From Symbiodinium natans (lineage: Eukaryota > Sar > Dinophyceae > Suessiales > Symbiodiniaceae): 64,000 nucleotides of DNA. A program made the translations under genes and the position numbers. The notes beneath the pieces were generated by a model that made no database searches, was not told where the DNA came from, and saw only the letters and a list, made by a program, of their open reading frames with translations. Location of the stretch: contig CAJNDS010001990.1 in the NCBI GenBank assembly GCA_905221605.1, positions 94,501-158,500 on the forward strand. Direction: 5' to 3'. This document shows positions 54,065 to 64,000 of the stretch, piece after piece (the first letter of the stretch is position 1; every line of letters starts with the position of its first letter).

Positions 54065-57052
54065 ATGCTGAGCATCCGGATGCTCTCTGGGGACGAGGTG
54101 GTGGCCATCCCGGTGCAGGATGTCCATTACGTCCGGGACGTGAAGCAGCTTAGGGGCTGGGTAGTTAACCTTTGACCATTTTTGTTGTACATAATCCTAT
54201 CACCCTAGACCCTAGACCCGAAACCCTAAACCCTAAACCCTAAACCCTAAACTGTAAGCCCTAAACCCTAAACCCCAAACCCTAAACCCTAAACCTGCTT
54301 GTTTGGTCTAGGGAATTCAGCGACTCTGAGGCAATGTCTGCATGAGCTCCATGGCCTGCCCCCGCGGTTCAGGCAGAGGCTTTTTCACGGTGGAGCCACC
54401 TTAGATGCTGGGTAGGCCCTTGGGATGTTGTGTACTTTCAAACCTAAGAGCCTCCACCGCAACACCCATGAGCTACTACCCAAAGCCCAAAGACCCTTTA
54501 CTAGGTAGGCCCTTGGGGCATTTTGTATAACTTCCCTTATTTGGGTGAAAGAGGGCCATGTTTCCATCCCAGGATGATGCGACCCATGTGGACTCCCCGA
54601 TGCACCTGGAGCTCGTCCTCCTGACCTTCGCCGCCAGCTCGCGAAGATTGGCGGAGGAGCTGCAAGGCAGATGTTTCAGGAATACCGGCCCTTATATTTG
54701 GGGTGGGATATTTTTATAGGGTCCCTAAACCCTAAACCCTAAACCCTAAACCCTAAACCCTAAACCCTAAACCCTAAACCCTAAACCCTAAACCCTAAAC
54801 CCTAAACCCTAAACCCTAAACCCTAAACCCTATAACCCTAAACCCTAAACCCTAAACCCTAAACCCTAAACCCTAAACCCTAAACCCTAAACCCTAAACC
54901 CTAAACCCTAAACCCTAAACCCTAAACCCTAAACCCTAAACCCTAAACCCTAAACCCTAAACCCTAAACCCTAAACCCTAAACCCTAAACCCTAAACCCT
55001 AACCCTAAACCCCTAAACCCTTATTGGGTTTAAGAGGATCCTATGTCAGGAATATGTTTTCAGAGGGTTTCTTTTATGGGCCATCCCAGGCTCTCGGCAG
55101 CGGCTTCAAACGGCTCGCTTGCGGAGGTGGCTCCAAGAAGGATCTCCTCCAGAAGCCCATCACCTGTAAGACCGCCGCCCCCCACAACCCGGAACTCTCT
55201 TAGGGTTTAGGGTTTAGGGTTTAGGGATTTAGGGTTTAGGGTTTAGGGTTTAGGGATTTAGGGTTTAGGGTTTAGGGTTTAGGGTTTAGGGTTTCACGAA
55301 GTCCCCAAAGGTCGAGGCCATGCTACAGCTCCCGCAAGATCCCAACCTTTCCGACATGGATGGTGGGAGGCCGCTTCTGTGGGCATCTCGAGGGGGCCAC
55401 GTCGCAGTTGCTCGTCTGCTGGTCGATGCCGGAGCCGACGTGAACTTCGGCAACAAGGAGGGTGAGACAGCTCTGATGCTGGCAGCTCTCCAAGGCCATG
55501 ATGAAGTTGTGCAGTTTTTGGTGGCTGTTGGGGCCCAGAAGGACTTGGCCAACAGCGAAGGGGAAACGGCTCTGATGTTGGCCGCCGTGCACGGCCATGC
55601 TCTGGTCGTGCGTATTCTGCTGAGTGCCGGTGCCGACAAGAACCTCGGCAACAATGATGGCGAAACAGCCCTCTGTCTGGCAGCTCTACGGGGCCATGTG
55701 GAGGTTGCGTGTGTGCTGATACATGCCGGTGCTGAGAAGGATGTGCCGGACATCCATGGCAAAACCGCCTTGATGAAGGCAGCGTTGCAAGGACGTGCTG
55801 AAGTCGTAAGCATGCTATTGGATGCCCGTGCCGACGGTGACTGGCGAAACGCTGATCGCGAGACAGCTCTGATGCTGGCGACTCTCCAAGGCCATGTTGA
55901 CCTAGTGCGCATTCTACTGGAGGCCGGCGCAGACAAGGACTTGTGCAGAAATGATGGTGGCTCTGCCCTGATGTTGGCGGCCCGTCAGGGCCATGTTGAA
56001 GTGGTGCGCTTGCTGCTGGATGCCAGCGCCGACAAGGATTTGACGAACAGCGATGGCGAATCGGCCCTGATGCTGTCTGCAGCGCACGGCAGTGTAGGAG
56101 TCTTGCGTGCCATGCTCGATGCCGGTGCCTTGGGGACCACATGCACTCTAATAGAGAGTATGGTAGTATAGGGTATATGACCACATTTTCTTTTTTTCGG
56201 AAGGGGGGGGGATTTTGCCCCCAAGGTGCTGACAAAGACTTGCAGAACAATCTTGGCGTCAGCGCCTTGATCGCGGCAGCTGGCCAGGGCCATGTTGAGG
56301 TTGTGCGAGTTCTGCTGGATGCCGGGGCCAGCAGCTCGGTAGGCCCTTGGGATACATTTTGTATTTGCCCTTTGTGGGTTAAAGAGCATCATGTGTAAGA
56401 ATATTTTGCAGAGGGTTTAAGGGCCATCCTAGGCAAGGACTTGAGCAGCCAGGGTGGTGTGACTGCTGTCATGGAGGCAGCTGCAGCAGGACATGTTGAA
56501 GTCGCGCGCGTGCTCCTGGATGCTGGTGCCGACACAGACTTCGCCAACGATGATGGCGACACAGCTCTGTGTCTCGCAGCTCTTGAAGGCCGTACTGAAA
56601 TCACTCGCCTGCTCTTGGCTACCGGTGCCAAGAAGGACGCCGGCGATGACGCGGGAACGACGGCGCTGGCCAAGGCAGCTTTTCAAGGCCATCCTGAGGT
56701 CGCGCGCGTGCTCGTGGAGGCCGGCTGCAGCCTCGACTTGCCCAACGCCCTGGGCGAAACGGCCCTGATGCTGGCAGCTCTGCAAGGCCAGGATGAAGTT
56801 GTGCAGTTTTTGGTGGCTGTTGGGGCCCAGAAGGACTTGGCCAACAGCGAAGGCGAAACGGCTCTGATGCTGGCTGCTTTCGAGGGCCATGCCTCAGTCG
56901 TCCGTGTTCTGCTGGATGCCGGAACCGACACAAACCTCAGCAACCAGGATGGCGAAACAGCTCTGAATCTGGCAGCTCTGCAAGGCCATGTTGAAGTTGT
57001 GCGGTTGCTGGTGGAACAAGGCGCCGACAAGGGTGGCCATGTTGGCAGCTAG
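54065..57052 (+). CDS. Ubiquitin-like domain plus 15 ankyrin repeats, complete, 7 exons
   Basis: Probable cytosolic or nuclear adaptor; ankyrin repeats bind protein partners and no enzyme domain is seen. Exons: 54065-54147, 54331-54403, 54573-54661, 55090-55126, 55311-56124, 56226-56330 and 56433-57052. The sum is 1821 nt, 606 residues plus TAG, in frame. Residues 1 to about 72 form a ubiquitin-like fold (MLSIRMLSGDEVVAIPV, LHGLPPRFRQRLFHGGATLD, DSPMHLELVLLTF). A short linker follows (LSAAASNGSLAEVEAMLQLP), then 15 ankyrin repeats of 33 residues with the GETALMLAALQGHxEVVRLL core. The layout matches a family I know to be abundant in dinoflagellates. Introns 2 and 6 are family H elements and intron 4 ends with the 3' half of one. 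Introns 5 and 6 interrupt repeats 8 and 9 at almost the same residue. Repeats 2 and 13 are nearly identical in DNA. The start is chosen by the conserved MLxIRMLSG beginning. Confidence 0.92.
54404..54572 (+). mobile_element. Family H element forming ankyrin-gene intron 2
   Basis: The intron, GA..AG, holds two left ends (GGTAGGCCCTTGGG at 54411 and again near 54505) and one right part with CTTATTTGGGTGAAAGAGG..CCATCCCAG, so one copy seems inserted next to or into another. Related to 22093-22202 and 56331-56432. Confidence 0.65.
54724..55020 (-). repeat. Longest telomere-type array (CCCTAAA on + strand)
   Basis: About 42 near-perfect heptamers inside ankyrin-gene intron 4. It is an interstitial array, since the gene continues on both sides. 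Confidence 0.9.
55040..55089 (+). mobile_element. Family H right half at the end of ankyrin-gene intron 4
   Basis: AGGAATATGTTTTCAGAGGG and GGGCCATCCCAG match the right part of the family H copies. The left part of the intron is a 300-bp telomeric array, which may have been inserted into the element. Confidence 0.55.
56331..56432 (+). mobile_element. Family H element forming ankyrin-gene intron 6
   Basis: The 102-bp intron, GC..AG, is essentially the element: CTCGGTAGGCCCTTGGG, CATTTTGTATTTGCCC, GTGGGTTAAAGAG, AAGAATATTTTGCAGAGGG and GGGCCATCCTAG. Removing it restores the ankyrin frame. Confidence 0.75.
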
Positions 57053-57405
57053 TTGGAATCACGCCGTTTGTGTTCGTGCAGTCGGCTGCTGAAGTCATAG
57101 CTACTTCCAGCCAAGCTTCTGCTCATTTAGTCGGGCGTTCTATTGTAGCACCTCTAACATACTCAACGCGACACATCTTTCCAGAGAAGCAAGGCGTGAC
57201 AAGCCTACATCTGACGCAAAAGTAACGAAAGCGGTCACTAACCTCGTCCGCCTCGTCCATGAACCACAAGAATTCGCGACATTCGCGTAGGCCTCGCTCT
57301 TAGGCTTCGCTTTGGGCGCAGGGCACGCGCAGGGGGAGCCCCCTCTTGGCTCGGAGCCCTCCAACCCAAGACTAAACCTCACCTTGGACCCCTGAGCCAA
57401 AAAAA

Positions 57406-57515
57406 GGGGTCGGAATGATTACGAATAGTATTCCCTTATGATGGTCCCTATGTCAATATACGAGAAGAACTTGCCCAAAAAGCCCATTCTATTTCTTGCG
57501 GCCCCTTTAGCATGT
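57406..57515 (+). mobile_element. Family A element copy downstream of the ankyrin gene
   Basis: GGGGTCGGAATGATTACGAA, TAGTATTCCCTTATGATGGT, CCC, then CCCATTCTATTTCTTGCGGC and CCC. It lies 354 bp after the ankyrin stop. Confidence 0.55.
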
Positions 57516-57539
57516 GCTCGCGCAGGCTACTTTGCAGGG

Positions 57540-60500
57540 TGAGGAGGCTGCGGCGAAGGCCCACGCAAGCAACGTAATCTTGTTACAACGATGAACAATG
57601 AGCAACATCCAACATTTTAGGGTTTAGGGTTTAGGGTTTAGGGTCTAGGGTTTAGGGTTAGGGTTTAGGGTTTAGGGTTTAGGTTTAGGGTTTACGGTTT
57701 CCTACTGGGGTTAGACTGGAATTCGTATCTGCGGGCTTCCTTTTAAGGGGCTCCTGACTTCTTGTTTTCCTGAAGCCTACTCGGAGCCCTACAGTCCTTG
57801 AAATCCAGCTGTAAAGCTGGGCTTTTGAGGCTAGGGTGAAGTCCTGAACCCTAAACCCTAAACCCTTAACCCTTAACCCTTAACCCTAAACCCTAAACCC
57901 TGAACCCTAAACCCTAAACCCTAAAGTCTGCAATCCTTGGGCAGGAACCTGCGCCTCAGGACACGAGTCCGACGAGGCAGTCGGATCCAGGGCGGGGATT
58001 TGGGGTTTTGTTGCGGGTCGCAGAGAGGATATAGGGCTTGTGGGCGCACTCGGGGTTTACGGGAGGGTTTAGGGTTTGGGGTTTAGGGTTTTAGGGCTTA
58101 GGGTTTAGGGTTCGGACTCTACACCCCTAAACTCTGAAACCCTGCAAAAGCACTAAAACCCTGTGCCCTAATGCCCGAAATGGCAAGCTTTACGCAGAAC
58201 CGCTTTTCAATCCCTGAATCCTACGCCCTAAACCGCTTTTGGTGACACAAAGGGCGCCCGCAGAGCCGCTGTCGCCGCCGGTGAAGGTGATGGAGCAGGA
58301 GATTCCCTGGGTTTATGGGTTTAGGGGGCTTAGGGTTCAGGGCATTTGTTGCTGAAACCGACTTAACCCTCACCCCCAAAACCCTTCACCCCTAAACCCT
58401 TGTCCCCTAAAAGAGTCGCTGACCCCAGGCTCCTCCTGCACAGCTCAAGCCCTGAAGTCCTCAGACCGAGGGCAGAGCGAAACATCTCTCATTAGGGCTT
58501 AGGGTTTAGGGTTTAGAGTTTGGGCTTAGGGTAGTGTACGCTGGTTCGGGATAGTCTTGTTGTTGTTAGGGCAGTGATTTTTGTGATTAGGATAGCATAT
58601 GTTCTGGTTTGCCCCGAACCCCAACCCCTAACAAGTTCAAGCCTAGTGCGGGTTTGGACGAGGACGCCCCTGCCAATGAGGCGCCCGCAGCTGGCGCATT
58701 GCCGGCCGACGGCTCAGTCTTGGGGGCTCTGCGATTGTGAGCCCTCGGTTTGGGGCTTAGGGTTTACTTAGCTAGGACCCGGAGTAGGACATTATTTTAT
58801 TTTTTTAGGGTTGCGGTTCCCTTATACTCCCCTTGAAACCAAAAAGGGTGCCCTTTTTGTTCCTAGGTTACTCCTGGTTTTTGTTAGGGTTCAGGGTTTA
58901 GGGTCTAGGGTTTGAGTTTGAGGGTTTAGTTTCTAATTCGTGCTTAGAGTTGAGTTCAGCTCAAGGAAGCTGCTTTTCGGTTTGAGGCCATTAACCTCAG
59001 AGGGGGGAAGCTGAGTCAGCATGTCGGGCGACCCCTGTGCCGTTCAACTTGTTTAGGGTTCAGGGTTCAGGGTTAGGGTTTAGGGTTTAGGGTTTAGGGT
59101 TTAGGGTTTTGGGTTTAGGGTTTAGGGTTTAGGGTTTAGGGTTTAAGGTTTAGGGTTTAGGGTTAGGATTTAGGGTTCAGGGTTTAGGGTTTAGGGTTTA
59201 GGGTTTAGGGTTAGGGTTTCATGCTGCATCCCCTAAGCACGCCAAAGAACAGAGAGCCCTACCTAGTACAACCTAAGCCCCCAACATGCACTTCTGCAAG
59301 CTAAGCCCTGAGATAAATTTCTACAATCGAAGCCCTCAATTCAATCCAAGCATTCCCTGCACCCTGAACCTTGAACCAAAAGCCCCCAAACAACCCGAAA
59401 CTCCGACAAAATGTCCCTTCAACAGCCCGAAGCAACGTTCCCGATTCCCTTTTGTAAGGGTTTAGGCTCCCTTATAAGCCCCTTGAAACCAAACAGGGTA
59501 CCCTTTTATTGCTAGGTTACTCTTGGGTCACCTTAAACCCTAAACCCTAAACCCTAAACCCTAAACCCTAAACCCTAAACCCTAAACCCTAAACCCCAAA
59601 CCCTAAATCCTAAATCCTCAACCCTAACCCTAAACCCTAAACCCGAAACCCTAAACCCTAAACCCCAAACCCTAAATCCTCAACCCTAAACCCTAAACCC
59701 TAAACCCCAAATAAACCCTAAACCCTAAACCCTTGTATCACTTCGATCCCAAAAGGTCGGCCTGGATGTGACCGTGGCCTGCGCGGCCGAGGACCTGCAG
59801 GGGACCGACCAAGAGGCCCGGGCCCGGCAGGGTTTAGGGTTTAGGGTTTAGGGTTTGGGGTTTGGGGTTTGGGGTTTAGGGTGTAGGGTTCAGGGTTTAG
59901 GGTTTAGGTCTCCTAGGGCTTAGGGCTCATAGGGCTAGGGAGCCGTGTAAGGGATTTGGGGTTACTAGTACATAGGGTTTAGAACCTATGTCTTTAGCTA
60001 GGGTGTAAGGCAAGCGCTTTAGAAAGAGTTGTTCAAGACCTCGGGGCTGTAGGGCTTTAATCGATAGTGAGTATATCTTATACGTCTGATGAGGGCAGGC
60101 ATACATTAATCATCAACAGGGGGTGCAATCGGGCGCCTGTGATAGTACATCTCGGCCTTCAGGAGATCATGATAGTGCGGCGAGCCTAACCTTTCTTGTC
60201 AGTGCATGTGGTTCGTCATACGGTGACGCTTCCTAAAGGGCTTCAGATTTAGGATTTTTGGGTGGAGTCGGCAGCAGTGCAGCGCGAGCCGTCCCTGGAT
60301 GTTTCGTGCTCAACAGTGCTTCAAGTTAGAATACCTAAACCCCATATAAAGTTGAACCTTCACAACTTTTGGGGTTTTCTTGTTTAGTAGGAATATATGA
60401 CGTCTCAGCCCTCTCACCCAAACCCCAGCCCTTAGCCCATAGCCCTTAACACCCTAAACTACAGGCTCTGCGCTGTTTCCATGCAACCGCAGCTAAGGCT

Positions 60501-63500
60501 AAGGCCTTAGCCCTAAACCCTAAACCCTAAAACCCTAAACCCGAAACCCTAAACCCTAAACTCCAAACTACAGACTCTGCGCTGTGGACATGCCTGATGC
60601 CAGCGCTGGGTGCTAGGGCCTTCTGGCTCCTATGCGGCTGAGCGACAGTGGCTGGGTCCATGTGAGCAGGGTGTATTTGGAGGTTCACGGTACTAGTTAA
60701 CGAGTTATAGCTGTACTTGTACCTGTACTTATAACCACATTAGGGCACTTAAGGGGCTTATAAGTGGGTCATACGTACAGTTATCATTGGTTAATAAGTA
60801 CCATGAACATCCAAGTAGGGTTTAGGGCTGCTTCGCTTGGGGCTGTTTGGGGTTCTTTGCCAAAGCATCACAACCATTGTGGCACTTATTCCTGGAACAT
60901 GTCCGTCGGAATGTCGTCTCCCGTCCATCCGGTTATTTAACTTTGAAGGCGAGCGTTACTGCATTTCTGGACGGTTAGCAGGTTCTTCAAGCTTTTCGAA
61001 AGTAGCGTTCAGTTTTCCTGCCCCCCTTGAACCTCCCTCCCTGAAGAACCCTAAACCCTAAACCCTAAACCCTGAACCCTTAATCCTTAACCCTTAACCT
61101 CAAGAACCCTGTAATGAATTCAAGGTGAAGCTGAGGGCTCCAATGGCTCACATGCCTCATCGCTTTCCAGCACGGACAAAGTCCGAAGAGCAACTTGGCA
61201 GAGTAGGGTTGAGGGTTGAGGGTTTAGGGTTTAGGGTTTAGGGTTGAGGGTTTAGGGTTTCGGGTTGAGGGTTTAGGGTTCAGAGAAGTCCTTTTTGCAC
61301 TTCTGGTCCTCAATGCACCCCAGCCTCGACAAAAATCTTGACAAACCCTAAAACCCTAAGCCCTACACCCTAAAGCTTTAAATCCCTAATTCAACCCTAA
61401 AGCCCTAAACCCCAAAACCTCAACCAACCCCGAAAAACCCTGAAGCCCAGACTTTCCGAGGCCCCCAGCAATCGTCAGGCCGAGGCCAAGCCAGGCAAGG
61501 CGCCCCAGAGGGCGCTGACTGCGACGATTATTTTGCAAGTAGGCTTTGGGGCTTCTGGGGTTTAGGGTTTAGGGTTTAGGGCTTAAGGGAAACGACATCA
61601 TAGGGTTATGATTGGGTTTATAAGGGCATCGGTGTTGCTTTTTTGCGAACAGGTATCTTGAGCAACTACCATTGAAAGAAACAAATGCTCCTCAATAATA
61701 TCTTTAAATGCATGAGTGGGTATCTGTTTTGTACGTCGCCGATCCGTTGACATCTAGAGGAAAGCGGGGAGTGTAGAGATGGAAGGTTCGGAGTTGCTTC
61801 AGCGAAGGGTAGGGTGCCCCCACACCCGCCTGCTTTGCGAAGGTGTGGAGCCCGAACCGTAAGCCCCAAACCCCTAAATCCCTAAACCTCTCTACCTCTA
61901 AACCCCTAAACCCCTAAACCCCTAAACCCTAAACCCCTACACTCCTAAACCCGAAACCCCTACATGATCAGTGAAGAAGGCCTTGACGAAGCCTCCCCAG
62001 CCGCTGGCGCCAAGAAGAAGAAGCAGGGGGGCCGAGCTGGTTTGGGGTTGAGTCAAACCCTAAACACTAAACCCTAAACCCTAAACCCTAAACCCTAAAC
62101 CCGAAACCCTAAACCCTAAACCTGGCCGGACCTTTCGGGTATTTTATATTTTCCTGGGTTTTGGTGGTGTTGTGCATGTGTAGGCCAAGACTAAGCCCTG
62201 CAGGGTTGTGTGTGTGTGTGCCCAAACAACAACCGTAACACAGGCTCAGAGGACAGGGAGGAAACCATAAGCCCTGCCTAAGGCCTGCTAAGCACGCAAG
62301 CCCCCGTTCTCTCAATTAAGCGGAGATTCAAAAAACAAAATCGAAAAGTCAAAAAGTCGAAAAGTCGAAAAGTTTTCGACTTTTCGACTTTTTGACTTTT
62401 CGACTTTTCGGGACTTTTCGGGACTTTTCGGGACTTTTCGGGACTTTTCGGGACTTTTCGGGACTTTTCGGGACTTTTCGGGACTTTTCGGGACTTTTCG
62501 ACTTTTCGGACTCGCCCCCCCCCCCCCCCCCCCCCCCGTTTTGGGTCCCAAAACGGTATTCCTACGCACCACGAACCAAAACCTCACACACCAGAAAAAC
62601 AAAAAAAAGGAAGTTGTTCCAGCCAAGGAACTTCGCGATTCTCCGTTACATGCAACAGTCTCTTCAACGAACCACGAAGCAAAACGTCACGCTCGACCAT
62701 ATAGGCTTTCAACCTTACGACCTGACACTTTCAAGCCCCAGTCCTCGACTCTATAAACCAGACAAGGCTTCTTCTTATATCCTCAACCACAAGCCGCTGC
62801 ATGCTGCTCGCTTTGGGCATCCAGTCCACCCCCTCCCCCCCTCCTTCACGTTTCAAGTTCTCGACTTATCTGGGCTTTACCTACTTTGACGCGTTTCCAT
62901 TCTTTTTGCTTTTCCACTCTTCGACTTTTTGACTTTTCGACTTTTCGGGACTTTTCGGGACTTTTCGGGACTTTTCGGGACTTTTCGACTTTTCGGAACT
63001 TTTCGGACTTTTCGCGTGAAGCTCTTGTCCAAATCCACTTTTCGACTTTTCGACTTTTCGACTTTTCGACTTTTCGGGTTTCTTTGTCCGTACTCCACTT
63101 GCTGCCGCGGACAACCGTTCGCAATCACAGGTTTAGGCCTGAAACCCTGAACCTTACCTTAAGGCCTGAGAGGTGCAAAGGCCCCAAGCCCCTAAACCTA
63201 AGCCCAGCCCGACCCTAAGGCCTGAAATCCTTACCCTTTGGCCTGAGGCCTCTTAATTGCCCAAACCTTACATGTCCTCCATGATGCCTACATGGACTTC
63301 GTCATCTACGATGGACTTGGCCGGGCCGGGGCCCCTAGGGTTTAGGGGTTTAGGTAAGGTTTAGGTGGGTTTTCGTCATGCTTTCGTCCGATAGGACGCA
63401 GTCCGCTAGGACTCGACCGTTAGGTCGCATGTCCGCTCGTCCGTTAGGACGCTAGGACATCGTCCGTGAGGACGTTAAACCAATGCCCTAACCCATAAGC

Positions 63501-64000
63501 CCTGAACCCTAAACCCACCCTAAACCCTAAACTTTAAACCCTAAACTCTCAACCCTCAACCCTTAACCCTTAAACCCTACACCCTAAAACCCTTAAACCC
63601 TTAACCCTTAAACCCTTATCCCTTAACCCTTAAACCCTAAACCCTTAACCCTTAAACCCTGAACCCTAAACGGGGTCTGAAGGTGTTGAGGGCTTCAATT
63701 AAATTAATAAAGGCTCGGCCGTCCCAGCTCCTTGCCGCATCTCTGCAGGCGCGCATGTGCCAGGTTGAGGGCTTGAATATAAACTGAGAACCTACTTCAG
63801 TAGGGGGGGTTTCCTAAATAAAACCCACAGTCTTAGTAAATAGTATTCGGTTTAGGGTTTGCTGTGGGTTGATTGGGATGTCGGGTTCAGATTCAGCCTG
63901 AGGGCAAGGGATTATAAATGTCCCACTCACTGGACTCCGCACAGGCCATTTGGCCTGCTGCTGCTGGGCGCCGTGGCCACAGCGATGATGGAGCAGGACA
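57540..64000 (+). CDS. Scattered exon candidates, gene(s) running past the window end
   Basis: Islands with open frames between telomeric arrays: 57947-58000, 58240-58300 (TKGARRAAVAAGEGDGAG or, in another frame, EPLSPPVKVMEQE), 58637-58730 (FKPSAGLDEDAPANEAPAAG), 59756-59828 (VGLDVTVACAAEDLQGTDQE), 61463-61540 (APSNRQAEAKPGKAPQRAL), 61970-62035 (Ala/Lys-rich), 63277-63325 (HDAYMDFVIYDGLGRA), 63727-63760 (LLAASLQARMCQ) and 63940-64000 (FGLLLLGAVATAMMEQD, open at the window end). I recognise no domain and cannot say whether these form one gene. The last island could be a membrane segment. Confidence 0.3.
58772..58878 (+). mobile_element. Family B element copy
   Basis: Begins CTAGGACCCGGAGTAGGAC and ends TTCCTAGGTTACTCCTGG. 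The middle has CCCTTATACTCCCCTTGAAA and AAAAAGGGTGCCC, clearly related to the copies at 52258 and 59435. Confidence 0.55.
59435..59525 (+). mobile_element. Family B element copy
   Basis: CCCTTATAAGCCCCTTGAAA, AAACAGGGTACCC and GCTAGGTTACTCTTGGGT match the 52258 and 58772 copies in order and spacing. A telomeric CCCTAAA array starts directly after it. Confidence 0.55.
60674..60817 (+). mobile_element. Family E inverted-repeat element
   Basis: Left TATTTGGAGGTTCACGGTAC and right GTACCATGAACATCCAAGTA form a nearly perfect 20-bp inverted repeat. GGGGCTTATAAGTG lies inside, as in the 15319 copy. Confidence 0.65.
62341..62515. repeat. Perfect 31-bp palindrome followed by a GGGACTTTTC array
   Basis: Arms 62341-62371 and 62373-62403 are perfect inverted copies with a single-base spacer; units TCGAAAAG / CTTTTCGA. 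A tandem 10-bp unit GGGACTTTTC (about ten copies) and a C run follow. Confidence 0.85.
62921..63078. repeat. Second GACTTTTC(GG) array
   Basis: The same 10-bp unit as at 62405, mixed with 8-bp CGACTTTT units; lacks the leading palindrome. Confidence 0.8.
63385..63474. other. Array of five short perfect hairpins
   Basis: Hairpins CGTCCGATAGGACG (63385), AGTCCGCTAGGACT (63400), CGACCGTTAGGTCG (63414), CGTCCGTTAGGACG (63438, nested in ATGTCC/GGACAT arms 63429-63460) and CGTCCGTGAGGACG (63461). Stem bases change in pairs while GNTA-type loops stay. Confidence 0.7.

Noticed and set aside
54724-55020. A true chromosome end at the long CCCTAAA array
   Set aside because: The ankyrin gene continues in frame on both sides, and arrays of both orientations occur throughout, so these are interstitial.
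55294-56250. Long minus-strand open frame (about 318 codons) opposite the ankyrin gene
   Set aside because: It is the shadow of the GC-rich ankyrin repeats; its composition is Pro/Arg/His-rich with no family, and the + strand protein is unmistakable.
63385-63474. Hammerhead ribozyme
   Set aside because: GTCCGTGAGGAC resembles the stem II of hammerheads, but the required CUGAUGA before it and GAAA after it are absent at every copy.

Overview
This window looks like nuclear DNA of a dinoflagellate (alveolate protist). Evidence: genes are cut into many tiny exons, and intron donors are mostly GC, with some GT and GA. The acceptor AG is usually followed by a copy of the first bases of the intron. 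All recognisable genes lie on the + strand, as in a unidirectional cluster. One gene has a ubiquitin-like plus ankyrin-repeat layout that I associate with dinoflagellate genomes. The sequence is saturated with telomere-type heptamers (TTTAGGG / CCCTAAA), which sit inside introns rather than at a chromosome end.

Layout. 199-6447: complete ribosomal protein uL4 (RPL4), 13 exons that join into 412 codons without a frame break. 6975-15228: methionine aminopeptidase type 2, 15 exons joining into 263 codons; all five metal ligands are present but the N-terminal part of the catalytic domain is absent. 15298-21720: small unassigned exons. 22007-36610: an unrecognised protein built from repeated short exons coding for about 12-20-residue amphipathic modules (VDAVASIPxKVKES type), ending in an Ala/Pro/Lys-rich tail; further helical exons run to about 40.5 kb. 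41.2-48.9 kb: an island with almost no telomeric repeats, holding an atypical protein-kinase-like gene. 48994-52913: hypothetical protein with an acidic tail. 54065-57052: complete ubiquitin-like/ankyrin protein, 7 exons, 606 residues, 15 ankyrin repeats. 57.5-64 kb: scattered exon candidates of one or more unassigned genes continuing past the window.

Main observation. The introns appear to be made from two kinds of invading DNA: telomere-repeat arrays, and at least nine families of short (about 80-210 bp) dispersed elements, many with terminal inverted repeats. Exons are typically bracketed by CCCTAAA arrays on the left and TTTAGGG arrays on the right, so many introns have inverted arms able to fold. 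At 36394-36564 a telomeric array is flanked by a perfect 22-bp duplication of coding sequence that supplies both splice sites. This looks like a preserved intron-birth event. Element families H, D, C and B also coincide with or abut exact intron boundaries.

Exon joins were made by eye from conserved protein families and frame arithmetic. No transcript evidence was available.
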